Shown here: positions 21,143 to 32,350 of the stretch, in pieces
Layout: every line of letters starts with the position of its first letter
Numbering within the stretch: the stretch's first letter is position 1
Assembly (NCBI GenBank): GCA_014607495.2
Contig: CP053162.1
Span: 2,550,469 to 2,614,468, forward strand
Direction: 5' to 3'
Source: Carposina sasakii
Lineage: Eukaryota > Arthropoda > Insecta > Lepidoptera > Carposinidae
Length of the DNA: 64,000 nucleotides
Program-made: the position numbers and the translations under genes
The notes under the pieces: model-generated
What the model was told of the DNA's origin: nothing
What the model saw: only the letters and a program-made list of their open reading frames with translations
The model's database searches: none

Positions 21143-21203
21143 AAATGAGCGATCTTGCCTAAGGGAATAACTATAACGATAATGCGTAGGGTAGTTGAAT
21201 AAA
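21143..21203 (-). repeat. DIRS inverted terminal repeat, right
   Basis: AAATGAGCGATCTTGCCTAA to GGGTAGTTGAATAAA, the exact reverse complement of the left repeat. Confidence 0.9.
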
Positions 21204-21281
21204 AAATCATTTTTATTTTACAAACAAAAATCATTTAAATACTCTTAAAAATGTGCGAATGTTGCCTGCTAAACAGGGAAA

Positions 21282-21367
21282 CTACCTGGTTATTATATAA
21301 TATCTTCAAATGAAGCGACTCATATAATATTGATCGAACTTCACTTGGGAAGTTCGTTTGATCATAT
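21282..21367 (-). repeat. Rearranged copy of the DIRS palindrome outside the element
   Basis: Starts CTACCTGGTTATTATATAAT in the same direction as 20955, then continues as the reverse complement of 21001-21078 (CTTCACTTGGGAAGTTCG), ending where the right direct repeat begins. Confidence 0.6.
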
Positions 21368-21535
21368 AAAGGCTTTCAAAGCTTTGCTTTTTGTTCATGA
21401 AAATTATTTTGAAATGAAAATCCTAATATACGGAGAGATAAATGAACATTCACATTTAAAAGTAATAAAATAACATTAGTCAGTCCAGTTCCTAGTCCGT
21501 TCTAGACATGTAAAATCAAATATTTCCTGTTTATT
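21368..21535 (+). repeat. Direct repeat flanking the DIRS element, right copy
   Basis: Starts AAAGGCTTTCAAAGCTTTGC immediately after the palindrome copy and ends TTTCCTGTTTATT; it continues TATTGTACGTGCC, unlike the left copy. Confidence 0.8.
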
Positions 21536-21596
21536 TATTGTACGTGCCATCGTACAATTGTTAATATTTACCTAAACAAGCAATAATAATTAACTA

Positions 21597-21662
21597 TTGA
21601 GGGATAGCCCACCACCGGGCCCTACACCCTCCGCCGACCCTCGGATCCGCCGACTCATGATC
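21597..21662 (+). repeat. Foldback family K, single end
   Basis: CTATTGAGGGATAGCCCACC followed by CTCGGATCCGCCGACTCATG matches the left terminal repeat of the element at 35967-36297. No second end is nearby. Confidence 0.6.
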
Positions 21663-22640
21663 ATAATAATTAAAGCAATATATAAATTTTAGTAATCAGT
21701 ACGCACTCGGCGGAATCGGTCGTTTTTTTACAACCTTTCGTCTTATCATTCGTATCAACCTATCAATATTATCATATCATACATCAATTATAAACTAAGT
21801 GTAGGCTAATAAACCCCTTCATTTATAATATTCAATTAAATTCTTTATTTGTAGTCATGGGTGGGTATATTGTACCTATGAATAATACAAATGAAAAAAC
21901 ATATAATTGTTTGTTTGGCATTAGGCCGCTTGTCGACCACACGTCCGTCACCAAAGCACCATCATACCGGTGCGATGGACACGCGGTTAAGTAGTCTATG
22001 TATCGATACTTCGTAGCCGTCATCTTGTTCTCGGTGACCGCTCGGTGACGGTGGCGGTGAACAGGTTTTTAATCTGCGATAGCCTAGGTTCAATCCATGC
22101 CAGGGTCCTGTAACACTTTTTTTTTCAGATTGAGGTAATATAATATCTACTACATAATTACTTACCTATAATTAATGCAAACACTTTAATGCTCATCTAC
22201 TCTAGCTCAAACATTTATATTTTCGGAAAAAAGACTTCATTTCAATAAACCTATATATTTCTGTAGCACAATCCATAGCCAATTTTTCCTATCCTCATGT
22301 ATAGTGGGGATAATCTATTGTTCTCTTTCTACTTGTATACGGCTTGTAACTGACCTAAGCCTGTGTTACAGCACCAGACCGCCGCTCAAACTTTGGTGAG
22401 TGATTGCCTTTATCTCGCACTGTTTTCCATTACTTTTCTTTTTTCTATCGCTTCACTTTACTAAGCTATATAAACAGCACTTTTACAATCATTTGAAGCA
22501 CTATTTTGAGCTAATTCTTTGTTGAGATCACGTTTTTTGCTGCCACCCTTTATAGATTAAAAAATGTTATCGCTTATTTGATCAGTAGTCAAGTTTACTA
22601 GTAGTCAAAATAGTAAGCTTAACTAAGTACTTATAATATG
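21663..22640. other. Exchanger intron 1, unassigned stretch
   Basis: AT-rich sequence with a small GC-richer patch near 21930-22080. No coding or RNA feature recognised. Confidence 0.4.
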
Positions 22641-22644
22641 TACT

Positions 22645-22800
22645 AAAAATAACGTTGCCAATAATGTAAAAGTGTAAAGAAATGGTCAAATTCGTCATCC
22701 GAGTTAATTGACCCGGTAGCTCAGTTGGTTAGAGCGAAGCGCGGTATGCGAGAGGTCATGAGTTCAAGTCTCACTCGGGTGAATTTTTTTTCATTTTTAA
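22645..22800 (+). repeat. tRNA-like repeat family I, copy 1
   Basis: The core at about 22711-22783 has a tRNA-like A box (TAGCTCAGTTGGTTAGAGC), B box (GGTCATGAGTTCAAGTC) and partly pairing acceptor ends (ACCCGGT/ACTCGGGT). Both flanks are conserved with other copies: AAATAACGTTGCCAATA before and GAATTTTTTTTCATTT after. The anticodon arm pairs poorly, so a functional tRNA is unlikely. Confidence 0.7.
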
Positions 22801-23316
22801 ATATTATTTCTTATAATATTTATCTCTGTCTCTATAGAAAATGACCGATAAGCTTTAGTTTCCCGGAATAGCTGAGCCGATGTGATGGAACTTTTTACAT
22901 ACCGCAAAGACGGTCTTTTTGCGTTCATACGACCGCTATACGGCACCGCTATCCTAAAAAATTATAGCTGTACTCAACTATGTTCTATTTACTGTGATTA
23001 CCTACATGAATTTTTTACGTTGCATTATATTGTTTCTCCTGCTTTATATTTTCCACGTATTAGTTGCTTTAGTGTGGCGCTTATTATGCTTTGCATGTTT
23101 GTTAGTTTGCAAGATACATTGCCTTTTTAAATATGAAAAAAAAACTTTTTACAAAAAGCAATAAAAATGAATTTTCTTTTACTCATTAAAAACTATTTAT
23201 CCAGCACTGCATTTTATACATTCGCTTAAACTATTTTAACAGCTTTGCGTATGACATAATTAAAATAATTATAATATTAATATTAATATTAGTTATTAAC
23301 TGTCGGTAACATACCT
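22801..23316. other. Exchanger intron 1, unassigned stretch
   Basis: AT-rich. An 82-codon open stretch at 22882-23130 has no recognisable protein character and is not called. Confidence 0.4.
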
Positions 23317-23588
23317 ATACAGGATGTAACAAAAGGGGTATGTTAAGCGAAAAGCTATGTAAATAGCTCACTATAGAGAATCTATTTCCAAAATTTCAGA
23401 CTCAAATTCACATTTTTATTTTTCCAGATAGTATGAAGAATTCCGAAACAACTCAGGAATGTCTACCTATATACAATCTTGAAAAATAAAAATGTGATGT
23501 CGAGTCTCAAATTTTGGAAACAGGATCTTTATAGTGGGCTATTTACATAGCTTTTCGCTTAACATACCCTTTCTGTTAAATCCTGTAT
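23317..23588. mobile_element. MITE family B, copy 3
   Basis: TACAGGATGTAACAAAAGGG to CCCTTTCTGTTAAATCCTGTA, with both internal 'CTATAGAGAA' and 'TTTATAGTGGGCTA' arms. It abuts family A copy 3. Confidence 0.8.
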
Positions 23589-23605
23589 AATGGGGTAGCA
23601 TACCT

Positions 23606-24010
23606 ATACAGAGTGATTTTTGGTCGTCAACGTTCCCGAAAACTACGGAATCTCCTCATCATCACGATCATTTTTCTCCATGGAAGCATACCTGCATACA
23701 TGGAAGCATGTCTGGTTCCCAAGATATTAGGGTCCAGAGTTGAGTAAATAGACTCCGTTTTTCTGCATAAATGCACATAGTCGCGCGTAGAAAGATTTTT
23801 TCACAAGAAATAATTAATAATCTGTCTATGAAAAAACTAAAAACTAGCATAAACACTGGACACTATAAATTTCGCCCGATCAAGTATAATTAAAATATAA
23901 AAAAAAAATTGAAACGATGTAATTTAAAAAAGATTTTTTAAAACTTGCTTTATTTGATGTATAGAGTACATACCCTTCGTTAAGGGTGGCAACGAAAAAC
24001 ATCCTGTATA
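23606..24010 (+). mobile_element. MITE family A, copy 3
   Basis: Begins ATACAGAGTGATTTTTGGTC, then GTCAACGTTCCCGAAAACTA, and ends AAAACATCCTGTATA. Close to full length, with a short internal duplication around 23690. Confidence 0.8.
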
Positions 24011-24074
24011 ATGGGGTAGCATAGATATGCTATGTAGTATGTAGGTACATATAATACATATGTCGACAGTTTCC

Positions 24075-24275
24075 TAAAATGTGGTAGAACTGCAGGATCA
24101 CGTACCTGATCCCACAGTCACGTTTAATACAGCGGGGCTAGATGTAAATAATCAGTGAATTTGCCTGCTCATTAGCTGAGAATACGCCTCTAAGTTTTTT
24201 TAGTCGACTCTTACGAAATGCCTGCAAGGATATGCAGCATATGCATTCTAGTGAAGCCCTGCATCAGCATAGGGT
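24075..24275 (-). repeat. Repeat family D, copy
   Basis: Reads ACTGCAGGATCACG...CCACAGTCACGTTTAATAC... to AGTGAAGCCCTGCATCAGC, the reverse orientation of the copies at 39565 and 48540. Confidence 0.6.
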
Positions 24276-25064
24276 GAATTGATAACATTAGTAATTAACT
24301 GCCGCTTAGGTAAATTGGTCTTCTGTAAAACTGTAAATTGGTCTTCCGCCATCTTTTTTCTTGGTCTCTGAAGTACTTTGCCACGAACTTTGCATGCTGT
24401 CAGAAGTTTCCATTTACTTCCGATGGCCTATAAAAGTTTGAAGCGATTTATTTGTGATAAAATTTACTACAGTGTAAGTTTAAACTTACCTGTCTAAAAC
24501 TAAAGGTCTATCTAAACTACAAGTAAATCTTGTATTAATTCTGTGATTAGGTAGATAGTTAAGATTTTAAAGGTCATATAAATAGGTATTGTATATTAAA
24601 CGTCTCTTTGTTTTACTTCATTTTATTCTATTGAGGGTGGTAGCATTTATCCACTGCAAAAACAACTAAATATTTCTCACTAGTATGGAAAATGTAATAA
24701 AAGGACAACGCGAACGTCTCCTTAGACGGTAACTTGATATATTACATAACATAACAAAGTCCCGATACACGTAATATCCTGTAATAACACTATCAGGATA
24801 CACAAATTCCCAATATCCGGGGTAAAAATCAAATTACAAGTAGCAATCAAAACACCCTAGAGGCTAGGGGGTAAATTAGCACCCCACCTCTGGTCGTACC
24901 CCATCTATCAGGCATTCTACAAGCGAATTAATCATGGCCCCAAAGGAAAGAGGTGACTTGCAGTTCCGACCCTAAGATATACCTATATTATTCGGTGATT
25001 CAGAAAAAAACAGTTGTAGAAATCTAGTATATTATAAAGGTGTCCTTTTACTGGGTGACCGGTA
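24276..25064. other. Exchanger intron 1, unassigned stretch
   Basis: AT-rich, with no gene, hairpin or recognised repeat. Confidence 0.4.
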
Positions 25065-25132
25065 ATCTCAGCGTGATCACCCGCTAGATGGACGGATCGG
25101 TATCAGCTGGATGCAAGCCGCTTCCAACCGGT
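25065..25132 (+). pseudogene. LINE 3' fragment (same family as 586-996)
   Basis: The stretch around ATCACCCGCTAGATGGACGG and GCTGGATGCAAGCCGCTTCC aligns with the TRWTDD and WMQVAS coding region of the LINE tail at 586-996. It is heavily decayed. Confidence 0.5.
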
Positions 25133-25195
25133 ATAAAAAAATAAAAAAAATAAAAATAAAAACCAATCAATAAAAATCTAGCCATATTCCTAAAC

Positions 25196-25455
25196 TAGCC
25201 GCGCGGTGCCGGCAGAGTAGAGTTTGTACCACCCCTGCCTGCCCGTGGGTATCGTACGAGGCGATTAAGGGTTTCCGGGAGGTGAGCAGCAGCGCCTCCC
25301 GTACTGACAACATAGTCCGAAAATCATACTGCGGTCACCATCCCGCCTGCCCAACGTGGTGACTATGGGCAAAACCCCCCTGTGGCAGTAGCCTTGTGGC
25401 GTGCCCTGAGGGAGGCCTACGTCCAGCAGTGGAACTGCAATAGGCTGAAGAAGAA
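25196..25455 (-). repeat. SINE-like family F, copy 3
   Basis: A near full-length copy in reverse: GCCGCGCGGTGCCGGCAGAG at its 3' end and CCTACGTCCAGCAGTGGAAC at its start, followed by a short GAA repeat. It contains the 'gtgactatgggcaaaacccc' block lost from the shorter copies. Confidence 0.78.
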
Positions 25456-25659
25456 GAAGAATTAAACCAATGAAAAATTATATGTATAGGTACCAGCAAG
25501 ACACAAATCACACTGGAAATAGATTCCTACTGCAAATGCCTGATAACAGTTATGGGTCCATTCAGTAACACAATTGAATGGAAATGGTAATATCTGTAGA
25601 TAAAGGCTATGGTCGGTATGTAGGCTAATCTCACAGTCCAGCCGGCTGTTTCAGACTAG

Positions 25660-26768
25660 TATACATACATACATAATAATCACGCCTCTTTCCCGGAGGG
25701 GTAGACAGAGATCACGGATCTCCATTTGCTACGATCCTGACACACCTCTTTCGCTTCATCTACTTTCATGATATTCTTCATGCACGCTCGTCGGTTTAGG
25801 GTACTCTTGACCTGACCTTTCTTTAGAATTTCACCAATTTGATCGGTGAAAGTCAGGCGAGGTCTTCCCCTACCAACCCTTCCATCCACTCTTCCGTTGT
25901 ACACTTTCTTTGTCAGTCTACTTTCACTCATCCTCTCCACATGCCCCAACCACCTCAACATACCCTTCGCAATCTTCTTCTCAATCTTCGTCACCACGTC
26001 CTCATTTATATCACACTTCTTTCTGATCACCTCATTTCTTATTCTATCTTTCAAAGTGACTCCACACATACTTCTCAATGCTCTAATTTCTACTGCATTC
26101 ACTTGACTTTGGTGTTTTGGTTTCTGCCATACCCAACTTTCACTTCCATACATAAGAGTCGGCACCAAAACACCTCCATGAACAGTCAGACGTGCCGCTT
26201 GCGACACTTTCTGGCTACTCATAAAATAATTAAGTGCCCCATTCACCCGATTCCCAGCATTCACTCTGCTTGCAATATCTTTGTCATGCTTACCATCCCT
26301 TGTAAACAAAGTCTCCAGATACACGAACTCAGTTACTTGCTCCAATCTTTCCTCGCATCCTCCTAAAAAAAATCATTATTTTGCAATTCGCCATTACCTC
26401 ATCCTTTTTAAAAACCATCACTTTCGTCTTACTTACATTCATCTTCATCCCTTTACTTTCAAATGATACATGCATTTTTGTTACCATCTCCTGCAACTCC
26501 AAAGCAAAACCATGTCATCAGCATAGAGAAGGCATTTGACAAGTAACTCATTCATTCTTAGACCACAATCATCGACTTTCAAACCTTGCAAACAACTGTC
26601 CATGAATAGATTGAATAGCCACGGTGACGCTACACATCCCTGTCTAACACCCTTTTCGATGGTGAACCAGTCTGTGTAGGACCCGTTTATTCTCACACAA
26701 GCACTTGAGTCCTCGTAGAGGGATTTCAGTGGCCGAATGAGAAGGCCACTCCATACCTTCCAAAGTGT
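25660..26768 (-). pseudogene. 5'-truncated non-LTR retrotransposon, reverse transcriptase C-terminal half
   Basis: Reading on the minus strand from about 26768: SLYEDSSACVRINGSYTDWF, GVRQGCVASPWLFNLFMD (RT motif) and CLLYADDMVLL (catalytic YADD). Just after this a one-base frameshift occurs (near 26490), and the frame continues ELQEMVTKMHVSFE to EQVTEFVYL, SQVNAVEIRALRSMCGV, GMLRWLGHVERM and YPSGKEA before the stop at 25680. A TATG-type repeat tail follows. It is truncated at the 5' end and frameshifted, so inactive. The clade is not determined. Confidence 0.85.
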
Positions 26769-27127
26769 ATAAGCCTAAATCGATATAGACCTTCTGACAT
26801 ATATCTTAATTGACACATGAGAGATGTATATATATACATATATACAATATAGGCCTTGACAGTGACTTACCCTCACGAAATTGCGATCCAATTACAAAAC
26901 TGATACGAACCTTCAGCATTTCAACACAAATGCTGTGCTAAGTTTCGAAACTTCAGAGGTTAATGTATTGATTAACTAGCCTGGATAACCTTTTATATCA
27001 CATATTACTTCCATGCTGTAAGAGGCGGAAATAGCTAATAGGAGTTCGATGTTTATTACACAGTTATGATCGATGCATGGGTAGTTTGCGAATAATACAT
27101 CATTGTTATACAATAACTATGAGATAT

Positions 27128-27168
27128 GACGGTTGGACTGTTGAAGAGGTTCATGCTTGCCTCAGGAA
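27128..27168 (-). repeat. MITE family C, fragment
   Basis: GACGGTTGGACTGTTGAAGA, then GGTTCATGCTTGCCTCAGGA, matches the right end of copy 1 including the CTCAGGAAT outside the element. Confidence 0.5.
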
Positions 27169-27172
27169 TATA

Positions 27173-27365
27173 TACAGGATGATTTTTGGTCGTCAACGTT
27201 TCCGACGGTATACAGAGAATATAGCGATGCTATAGAGCTCTACTACCTATAAAATACTCAAGGAATTTAAAATATATAAAAAAAAAAAAAAAAATCATTT
27301 TTTTTGGCATAAACTTACTTTATTTCATGATAGAATAAAAAGGTGGCCACAAAAAACACCCTTAT
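27173..27365 (+). mobile_element. MITE family A, copy 4 (internally deleted)
   Basis: TACAGGATGATTTTTGGTCG at one end and GGTGGCCACAAAAAACACCC at the other, with only about 190 bases between. Confidence 0.65.
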
Positions 27366-27971
27366 ATATATTTCAGACTATCACGAAATTGCGACCAATT
27401 ACAAAATAAATCTGCTGGGATAAGTTTCGAAGCTAGGCTAATGTTGATTAACCATTTTGCACTAATAGTTATTGTGGAATGGGTATTTTAATACATTTGG
27501 TTGGAGACGCGTATAGCGATCGGTCATACCTCTCAACATGATGAAGCATTTTCTATGCATAGAAGATATTTTAAATAATTAGTCTTGAAACGATATAAGG
27601 TGCCTGTAATCGGAAAATCATGTATTCTAGCAATAGTAATTGGAAAATGATGATGTTTTCAAGTACACTGGACTAAATAATTTACCGGGCACAAATGTAA
27701 CATTTGGCGGTCGGTTCAAAGTAATAAAACTACCTGAAGGTAAAAATTAACAGTTCCTAACGGCTCTTTAGTCATAGATTATAAAATGTTACCAAAGTTA
27801 GGATTCCCAGCGGAATTGTAAATACCGCTGTAGCCGTTATAATGAAGGAATAAAATAAAGGAGAAACGATACTCAATATAGGTCTTCAACGGTTAATGTA
27901 GAGTCGCAGCGCGGTATAAACCAATCACTGGTTAACATTTACTTTCTACTACAGCCTACTTTTCTGGCAAA
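27366..27971. other. Exchanger intron 1, unassigned stretch
   Basis: AT-rich, nothing recognised. Confidence 0.4.
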
Positions 27972-28130
27972 AGGTTCTATAGGTAGAGTTGAGACCACGT
28001 ATCGGCAATCCCAGTGTAGGTTGGAATGCCACCCGCAATATGAACGTACGAGCTAGTCACGATCGCTAGTATCTGCTGGATGCAGGCTGCTTCAAACCCC
28101 TCGCTGTAGAGGTTTTTAGGGAGACTTATG
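27972..28130 (+). pseudogene. LINE 3' fragment (same family as 586-996)
   Basis: From AGGTTCTATAGGTAGAGTTG to TTTTTAGGGAGACTTATGTT the sequence parallels 805-960 (for example GGATGCAGGCTGCTTC), but with many changes that destroy the frame. Confidence 0.6.
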
Positions 28131-28682
28131 TTCTGAAGTAAATAGGAGGTCTAAAAGCTGAAATGTTAATATCATCAATATTGATGACACTGCCCCTGAG
28201 AAACAATAACTGTTTTTAAACCATCTCGTTTTCATCCTCCCTTCATAGCTGTCACCGTCATAGCTTACCGGTAATACGGTAATACCAGTATTCATAAACA
28301 TAAGTAAAATCCCTTTGAAAATTCCATTGCTCCCCTAATGTCTTTTGTTTAAAGTTTTAATTACCGCCACCCGAGGCTGGGAGTTAAGTCATTATGATCC
28401 AGCGAACTTCTGATGGAATCCAGAGGGCATGATTTCGGGACTTAATAAAATTAATCGATTCGATTTCGAAGATGAGGAAAGAGTATTGCAAAATTTCTGA
28501 AACAGTATTAAAATTTCTATTGGAATTGTAATGGGAGGTCTTTTTGAAGTTTTTGATGTTTCAGTTTTCCACAGATAAAAAAATACATACATTCATATAT
28601 GTATACACAGCTATTAACTCGAAATAGGGAAGCCAGAACTGCAGACTCATAAAGAAAATCCTACTGCCAGTTTATTCGTCGT
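28131..28682. other. Exchanger intron 1, unassigned stretch
   Basis: No gene or recognised repeat. Confidence 0.4.
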
Positions 28683-28945
28683 CGTCTTCAGCCTATTGCA
28701 GTCCACTGCTGGACGTAGGCCTCCCCAGGGCGCGCCACAAGGCCACTGCCATAGGGGGGTTATGCCCATAGTCACCACGCTGGGCAGGCGGGTTGGTGAC
28801 TGCAGTGAGATTTTCGGACTATGTTGTCAGCACGGGAGGCGCTGCTGCCCACCTCTCGGAAACCCTTAATCGCCTCGTACGATACCCACAAGCAGGCATA
28901 GGGTGGTACAAACTCTACTCTGCCGGAACCACGCGGCTAACATCA
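28683..28945 (+). repeat. SINE-like family F, copy 4
   Basis: Full-length type, from CAGCCTATTGCAGTCCACTG through CACCACGCTGGGCAGGCGGG to TCTGCCGGAACCACGCGGC. Confidence 0.8.
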
Positions 28946-29985
28946 ATTATATACACATTATAGTAGTTTCAACCAGTTTGGTTTCTCTGATTGCTATTTT
29001 GGTATAATACTCAGTTACCAAATTGAACACTGATATCCTTGTTCAGGTCAGACTGTCAGAAATGTCAGTAACAAATACAAGCAAATTACCAAACAAACCG
29101 GATAACATTTAACTGGAAATTTCAATTTCCGGTGCCATGTTCCAGTTGGAATCCAAATTCAACAATGCCAGATGTTCCAGTGTTGGAATCGATACATTGT
29201 AGTTTGAGCAAATCGACATGTTGATTAATAGATACCATTAATCCGTTATACTTATTAACGTATTTTAAACATCTTGAAATTCTAGTTTGTTAAAAGGCAG
29301 ATTTATTAAAACTGTGCCTTTTACTTTAAACCGTACCTTAAGATCGGTACTGACCGACGTTTCGCGATGTAATGCATTTGTAAACACCAAAATCTATGTA
29401 AAAGCGGCCCGTTGCTCGCTGATACACCGTAACACAATATACCTACTGACTGTAACTATATGAATGAGTGTAACATGTAACATTACACCGCGTAACATTC
29501 GTATAAAACCAAAGTAACTATACCATTTATAACATAAATGAGAAATTTTGTGAGAATAGATAATAACATGTTCGTTACTCTTTCACGCAAAAATAACAAA
29601 AAATTTTCATGAAACTTGGAAGTTATATAGTTTACACAATTCACGCGATGTGGCTGCAGCTAGTGATCACTATAATACTAGTCCACCAATCAGGTCGATA
29701 GTAATATCGATTCCGTGACAGATGAGGCAAGGCACGCGACGTTGGATATCCAAGGGAATTCCTAGGCGGGGCTACGATAGTTTGATAGGTACTAATTTGA
29801 CAAGGATCTGATTTGCTTTGGATTTGTACGGACAGAATAAAATCGTAAACATAACGAAATAGCAGATTTATATTAAAGATTCTAAACTATCTAACTTCTT
29901 ATCAAAACTAGAAAATAAACATATCTATAATTCTTTGATTACTACAAATACAACTCATCTAAAATTAATTAATAATAATCAAATA
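28946..29985. other. Exchanger intron 1, unassigned stretch
   Basis: AT-rich sequence downstream of the antisense frame at 29986. I see no AATAAA signal on the minus strand close to the stop codon. Confidence 0.35.
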
Positions 29986-31279
29986 TTACTCTTTGCTCAC
30001 TGCATCAGTCCAGCAGAACCTTGCAGGAAGTCTGGCAGGACGCTCCTGTCGAAGGATCCCTGATGCTGTACTTGGTCTTAACAGTTCTGGAATATTCTCT
30101 CCTCGTCCCATATCGTTTTGATCCTCCCTATCGTTTATAGCTATTACCGGAGTAGTCGCCCTGACTCGATTTTTTCTTTCAACTACTGCACTGGAACTTG
30201 CACGACAAGAATCTTCTGAGCTATTATCTCTTATTTCCAGTATATCTTCCCCTAACTCTTCCAATTTCGAACGCTTTACAAATGATTGTGCTTTTAACAC
30301 AGACTTTGCTTGTTCATCTATTTTATTTTCTATGCATGTTAACTTGTAAAGTATAGCATCTAATTTCTGATTTTGATTTTGCATATAATTGTGCACAGTG
30401 TTCAGGTCTGAGGAATGGTACTGGTTTAATTCAGCTAACGTCTCTGTAATGGCATTAATGATGGGATATTTAATGTTTTCGCTAAGCGCGTTTTTATCTG
30501 TCTCGTTCATAAGATGAATTTTTATCCTAGCCTTCCCTGCGGGGACATTTGTCATCTCCGTCGCTAAGGCTTCAAAAGACTCCGATGCAACGAACTTTTG
30601 CGATTCATTTTTCTTTTTATTACATCTCCCGTTTTTATGTTTCTTCTCAGAGAGCTCCGAATATGAACAAGACAATGAATGGTTCAAATTTAACTCGTCT
30701 AAAGTGTTATTACTTGATAAGAGGGAGACGCGGACTCTTGAGTACTTAAGCTTTCTTTATGAGATTCGAATCTTTGCTTTCGATATGTCTCCACAATTTT
30801 GTTGGTCATTCTTTTCTCATACGTAGTGTCATTTTCTACGTGACTATTTGATATTCGGTCACATTTACTCTGAAAGCGACATTTCTTGCACTTCTTATGA
30901 GAAGCTTTAACAGTGTAGAAAACTGGCGATGTACTCGAGTCACGACTATTGACCGGTATTGCCAATGGCGCAATATCTTTAGCAAACTGTACAGTATGTT
31001 CTATGAGAGAATCGTTAAAAACTTTTTCCTTGCGTATTCCTTTAAACCTTCCTGTTTCTGCGTCAACATTCTCCGCGTATACTTGTAAACATTTCTCTGC
31101 TGAATATTTCTCTTGTTTTACTTTGGGTTTCTTTACTTTGCGACTTTTTTTAGCTTTGTCGCTCTCATTGTTTTCCAGAAGCCTTTTGTGGACGTATAAT
31201 ACTGAATTAAAGGATCGTTTGTAAGGGAAGTAATTATCCAAGTTAATGCCGTTGATTTCCCTTACGGGCGGAATTAATT
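29986..31279 (-). CDS. Uncharacterised antisense frame nested in exchanger intron 1 (frameshifted)
   Basis: On the minus strand an exon appears to begin after a TATTTTCAG acceptor at 31280-31281 and reads LIPPVREINGINLDNYFPYK onward. There is no ATG near the exon start, so an upstream exon is needed. The first part (to a stop at 30699) is Lys-rich (KSRKVKKPKVKQEK) and has a Cys cluster KKCKKCRFQSKC. A second frame, offset and overlapping, continues from about 30740 (NNTLDELNLNHSLS) for over 230 residues: a helical stretch with IENKIDEQAKSVLK, an acidic/serine segment, and the C-terminus RLPARFCWTDAVSKE. I recognise no domain. It could be a real nuclear-type protein gene with a sequence error, a decaying gene, or an old transposon protein. 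Codon use looks genuinely coding over about 400 codons. Confidence 0.55.
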
Positions 31280-31281
31280 CT

Positions 31282-31969
31282 GAAAATAAGTTGAAAGGCT
31301 ATAGAATAAAGTTTATATGAAATTATTAACCTCGTTTTAATCTATTGTTATTTTGTGAATTAATACAAGCTTAAAAATAAATCAAAAAGGAGATTAGGTA
31401 AGGAGATTACAAAAAATTACCAAACAAATCTAATACATTTGTACCACGTATAGAAAATACCTTCAGTCATTGAATTAATGTAGTTTTAAATACTCGTCTT
31501 GTAAAACAAATATTGATAGTACTGAGAGTACATATATTTATTGCAGTTGTATTGTATTTTTCCAAGAAAATTGCTCAAAATAATAGAAAACTACTGAAAA
31601 AGAGCCTGAAAAATGACAGCATTGACTTAATTGTGACTTTTGGTGTCAAATTAAAAAACTTTTAAAAACATTTAAGACAACGAAATAAGAGATATAGAAT
31701 AACAGTTTATAACGAATGGAACGAAATTATTTAGCAAACTTGCAATTTGCAGTAAAAGCTCGCTTTGGAATACAAAACTGTATTTCTCGTTTCATAAATC
31801 GAGTTTGACTTAAGTCGGTAAGTGGGGTTTGTGCCAATTATATATTTGGCGCACGTCCTCTGCAGATTATGCAGTTTTCTCCAAGTTTTTTCTGCTTTGC
31901 TGATTTTGCTGAATCCAAATGCAATCTAATGCAATTTTAATAATGAATCTCAAGCCTTTGCTAGACTAT
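31282..31969. other. Exchanger intron 1, region upstream of the antisense frame
   Basis: Searched on the minus strand for an upstream exon of 29986-31279; none is convincing. Confidence 0.35.
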
Positions 31970-32115
31970 TTGGGGAGCGTTTACTCAAGCGCTAGAAACT
32001 TGTCACTGATCTTTTTTATCTGACCTCATGCTGTGCTATAAACCTCTGTAGGATCTCGAATGCGATCCTGCAGTTCGGGCTATACCATTTTTTGGAACAC
32101 AGCCATGTGTAAAAA
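31970..32115 (+). repeat. Repeat family D, copy
   Basis: Contains AACTTGTCACTGATC, TGCGATCCTGCAGTTCGGGC and GGAACACAGCCATGTGTA. Confidence 0.6.
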
Positions 32116-32164
32116 AACATACTTAGTCAATTGTAATCAATAGGTAAGTATGATTATAAATACT

Positions 32165-32350
32165 AGCTCACTCATGATTTCGTCCACGTGAGAAAGCATT
32201 ACATCCGTGCGAAGCCGGAGTGGGTCCCTAGTTATACATGTAAACCTTCCTCTTGGATCACATACTCTATTAAAAAAACCGCATCAAAATCCGTTGCGTA
32301 GTTTTTATGATCTAAGCATAGGTACATTGCGACTTTGTTATGAGGCAAAG
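32165..32350 (+). repeat. SINE-like family H, copy 2
   Basis: Head CTAGCTCACTCATGATTTCG is worn; GTGCGAAGCCGGAGTGGGTC and AAAATCCGTTGCGTAGTTTT are preserved. The tail is truncated. Confidence 0.7.

Larger units (their letters stand above)
16268..21203 (+). mobile_element. DIRS-like tyrosine-recombinase retrotransposon
   Basis: A 4.9-kb element bounded by 61-bp perfectly matching inverted terminal repeats. In order, it encodes a gag-like protein with an intron, reverse transcriptase/RNase H, and a tyrosine recombinase. This gene order, together with the absence of an aspartic protease and a DDE integrase, defines the DIRS group. It inserts via the recombinase and so normally leaves no target duplication. 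All three frames are intact, which suggests a young, possibly active copy. It lies in exchanger intron 1 in the same orientation as that gene. Confidence 0.9.

Noticed and set aside
16268..21203. An LTR retrotransposon or an endogenous retrovirus
   Set aside because: The ends are inverted rather than direct, there is no aspartic protease or DDE integrase, and the last gene is a tyrosine recombinase.
22711..22783. A functional tRNA gene
   Set aside because: The A and B boxes are fine but the acceptor and anticodon stems pair imperfectly, and the flanks are shared with three other copies, so it is a repeat.
25839..26366. Plus-strand open frames across the LINE fragment (up to 175 codons)
   Set aside because: They are antisense shadows of the reverse transcriptase frame on the minus strand, rich in Ser/His/Pro from the opposite strand.
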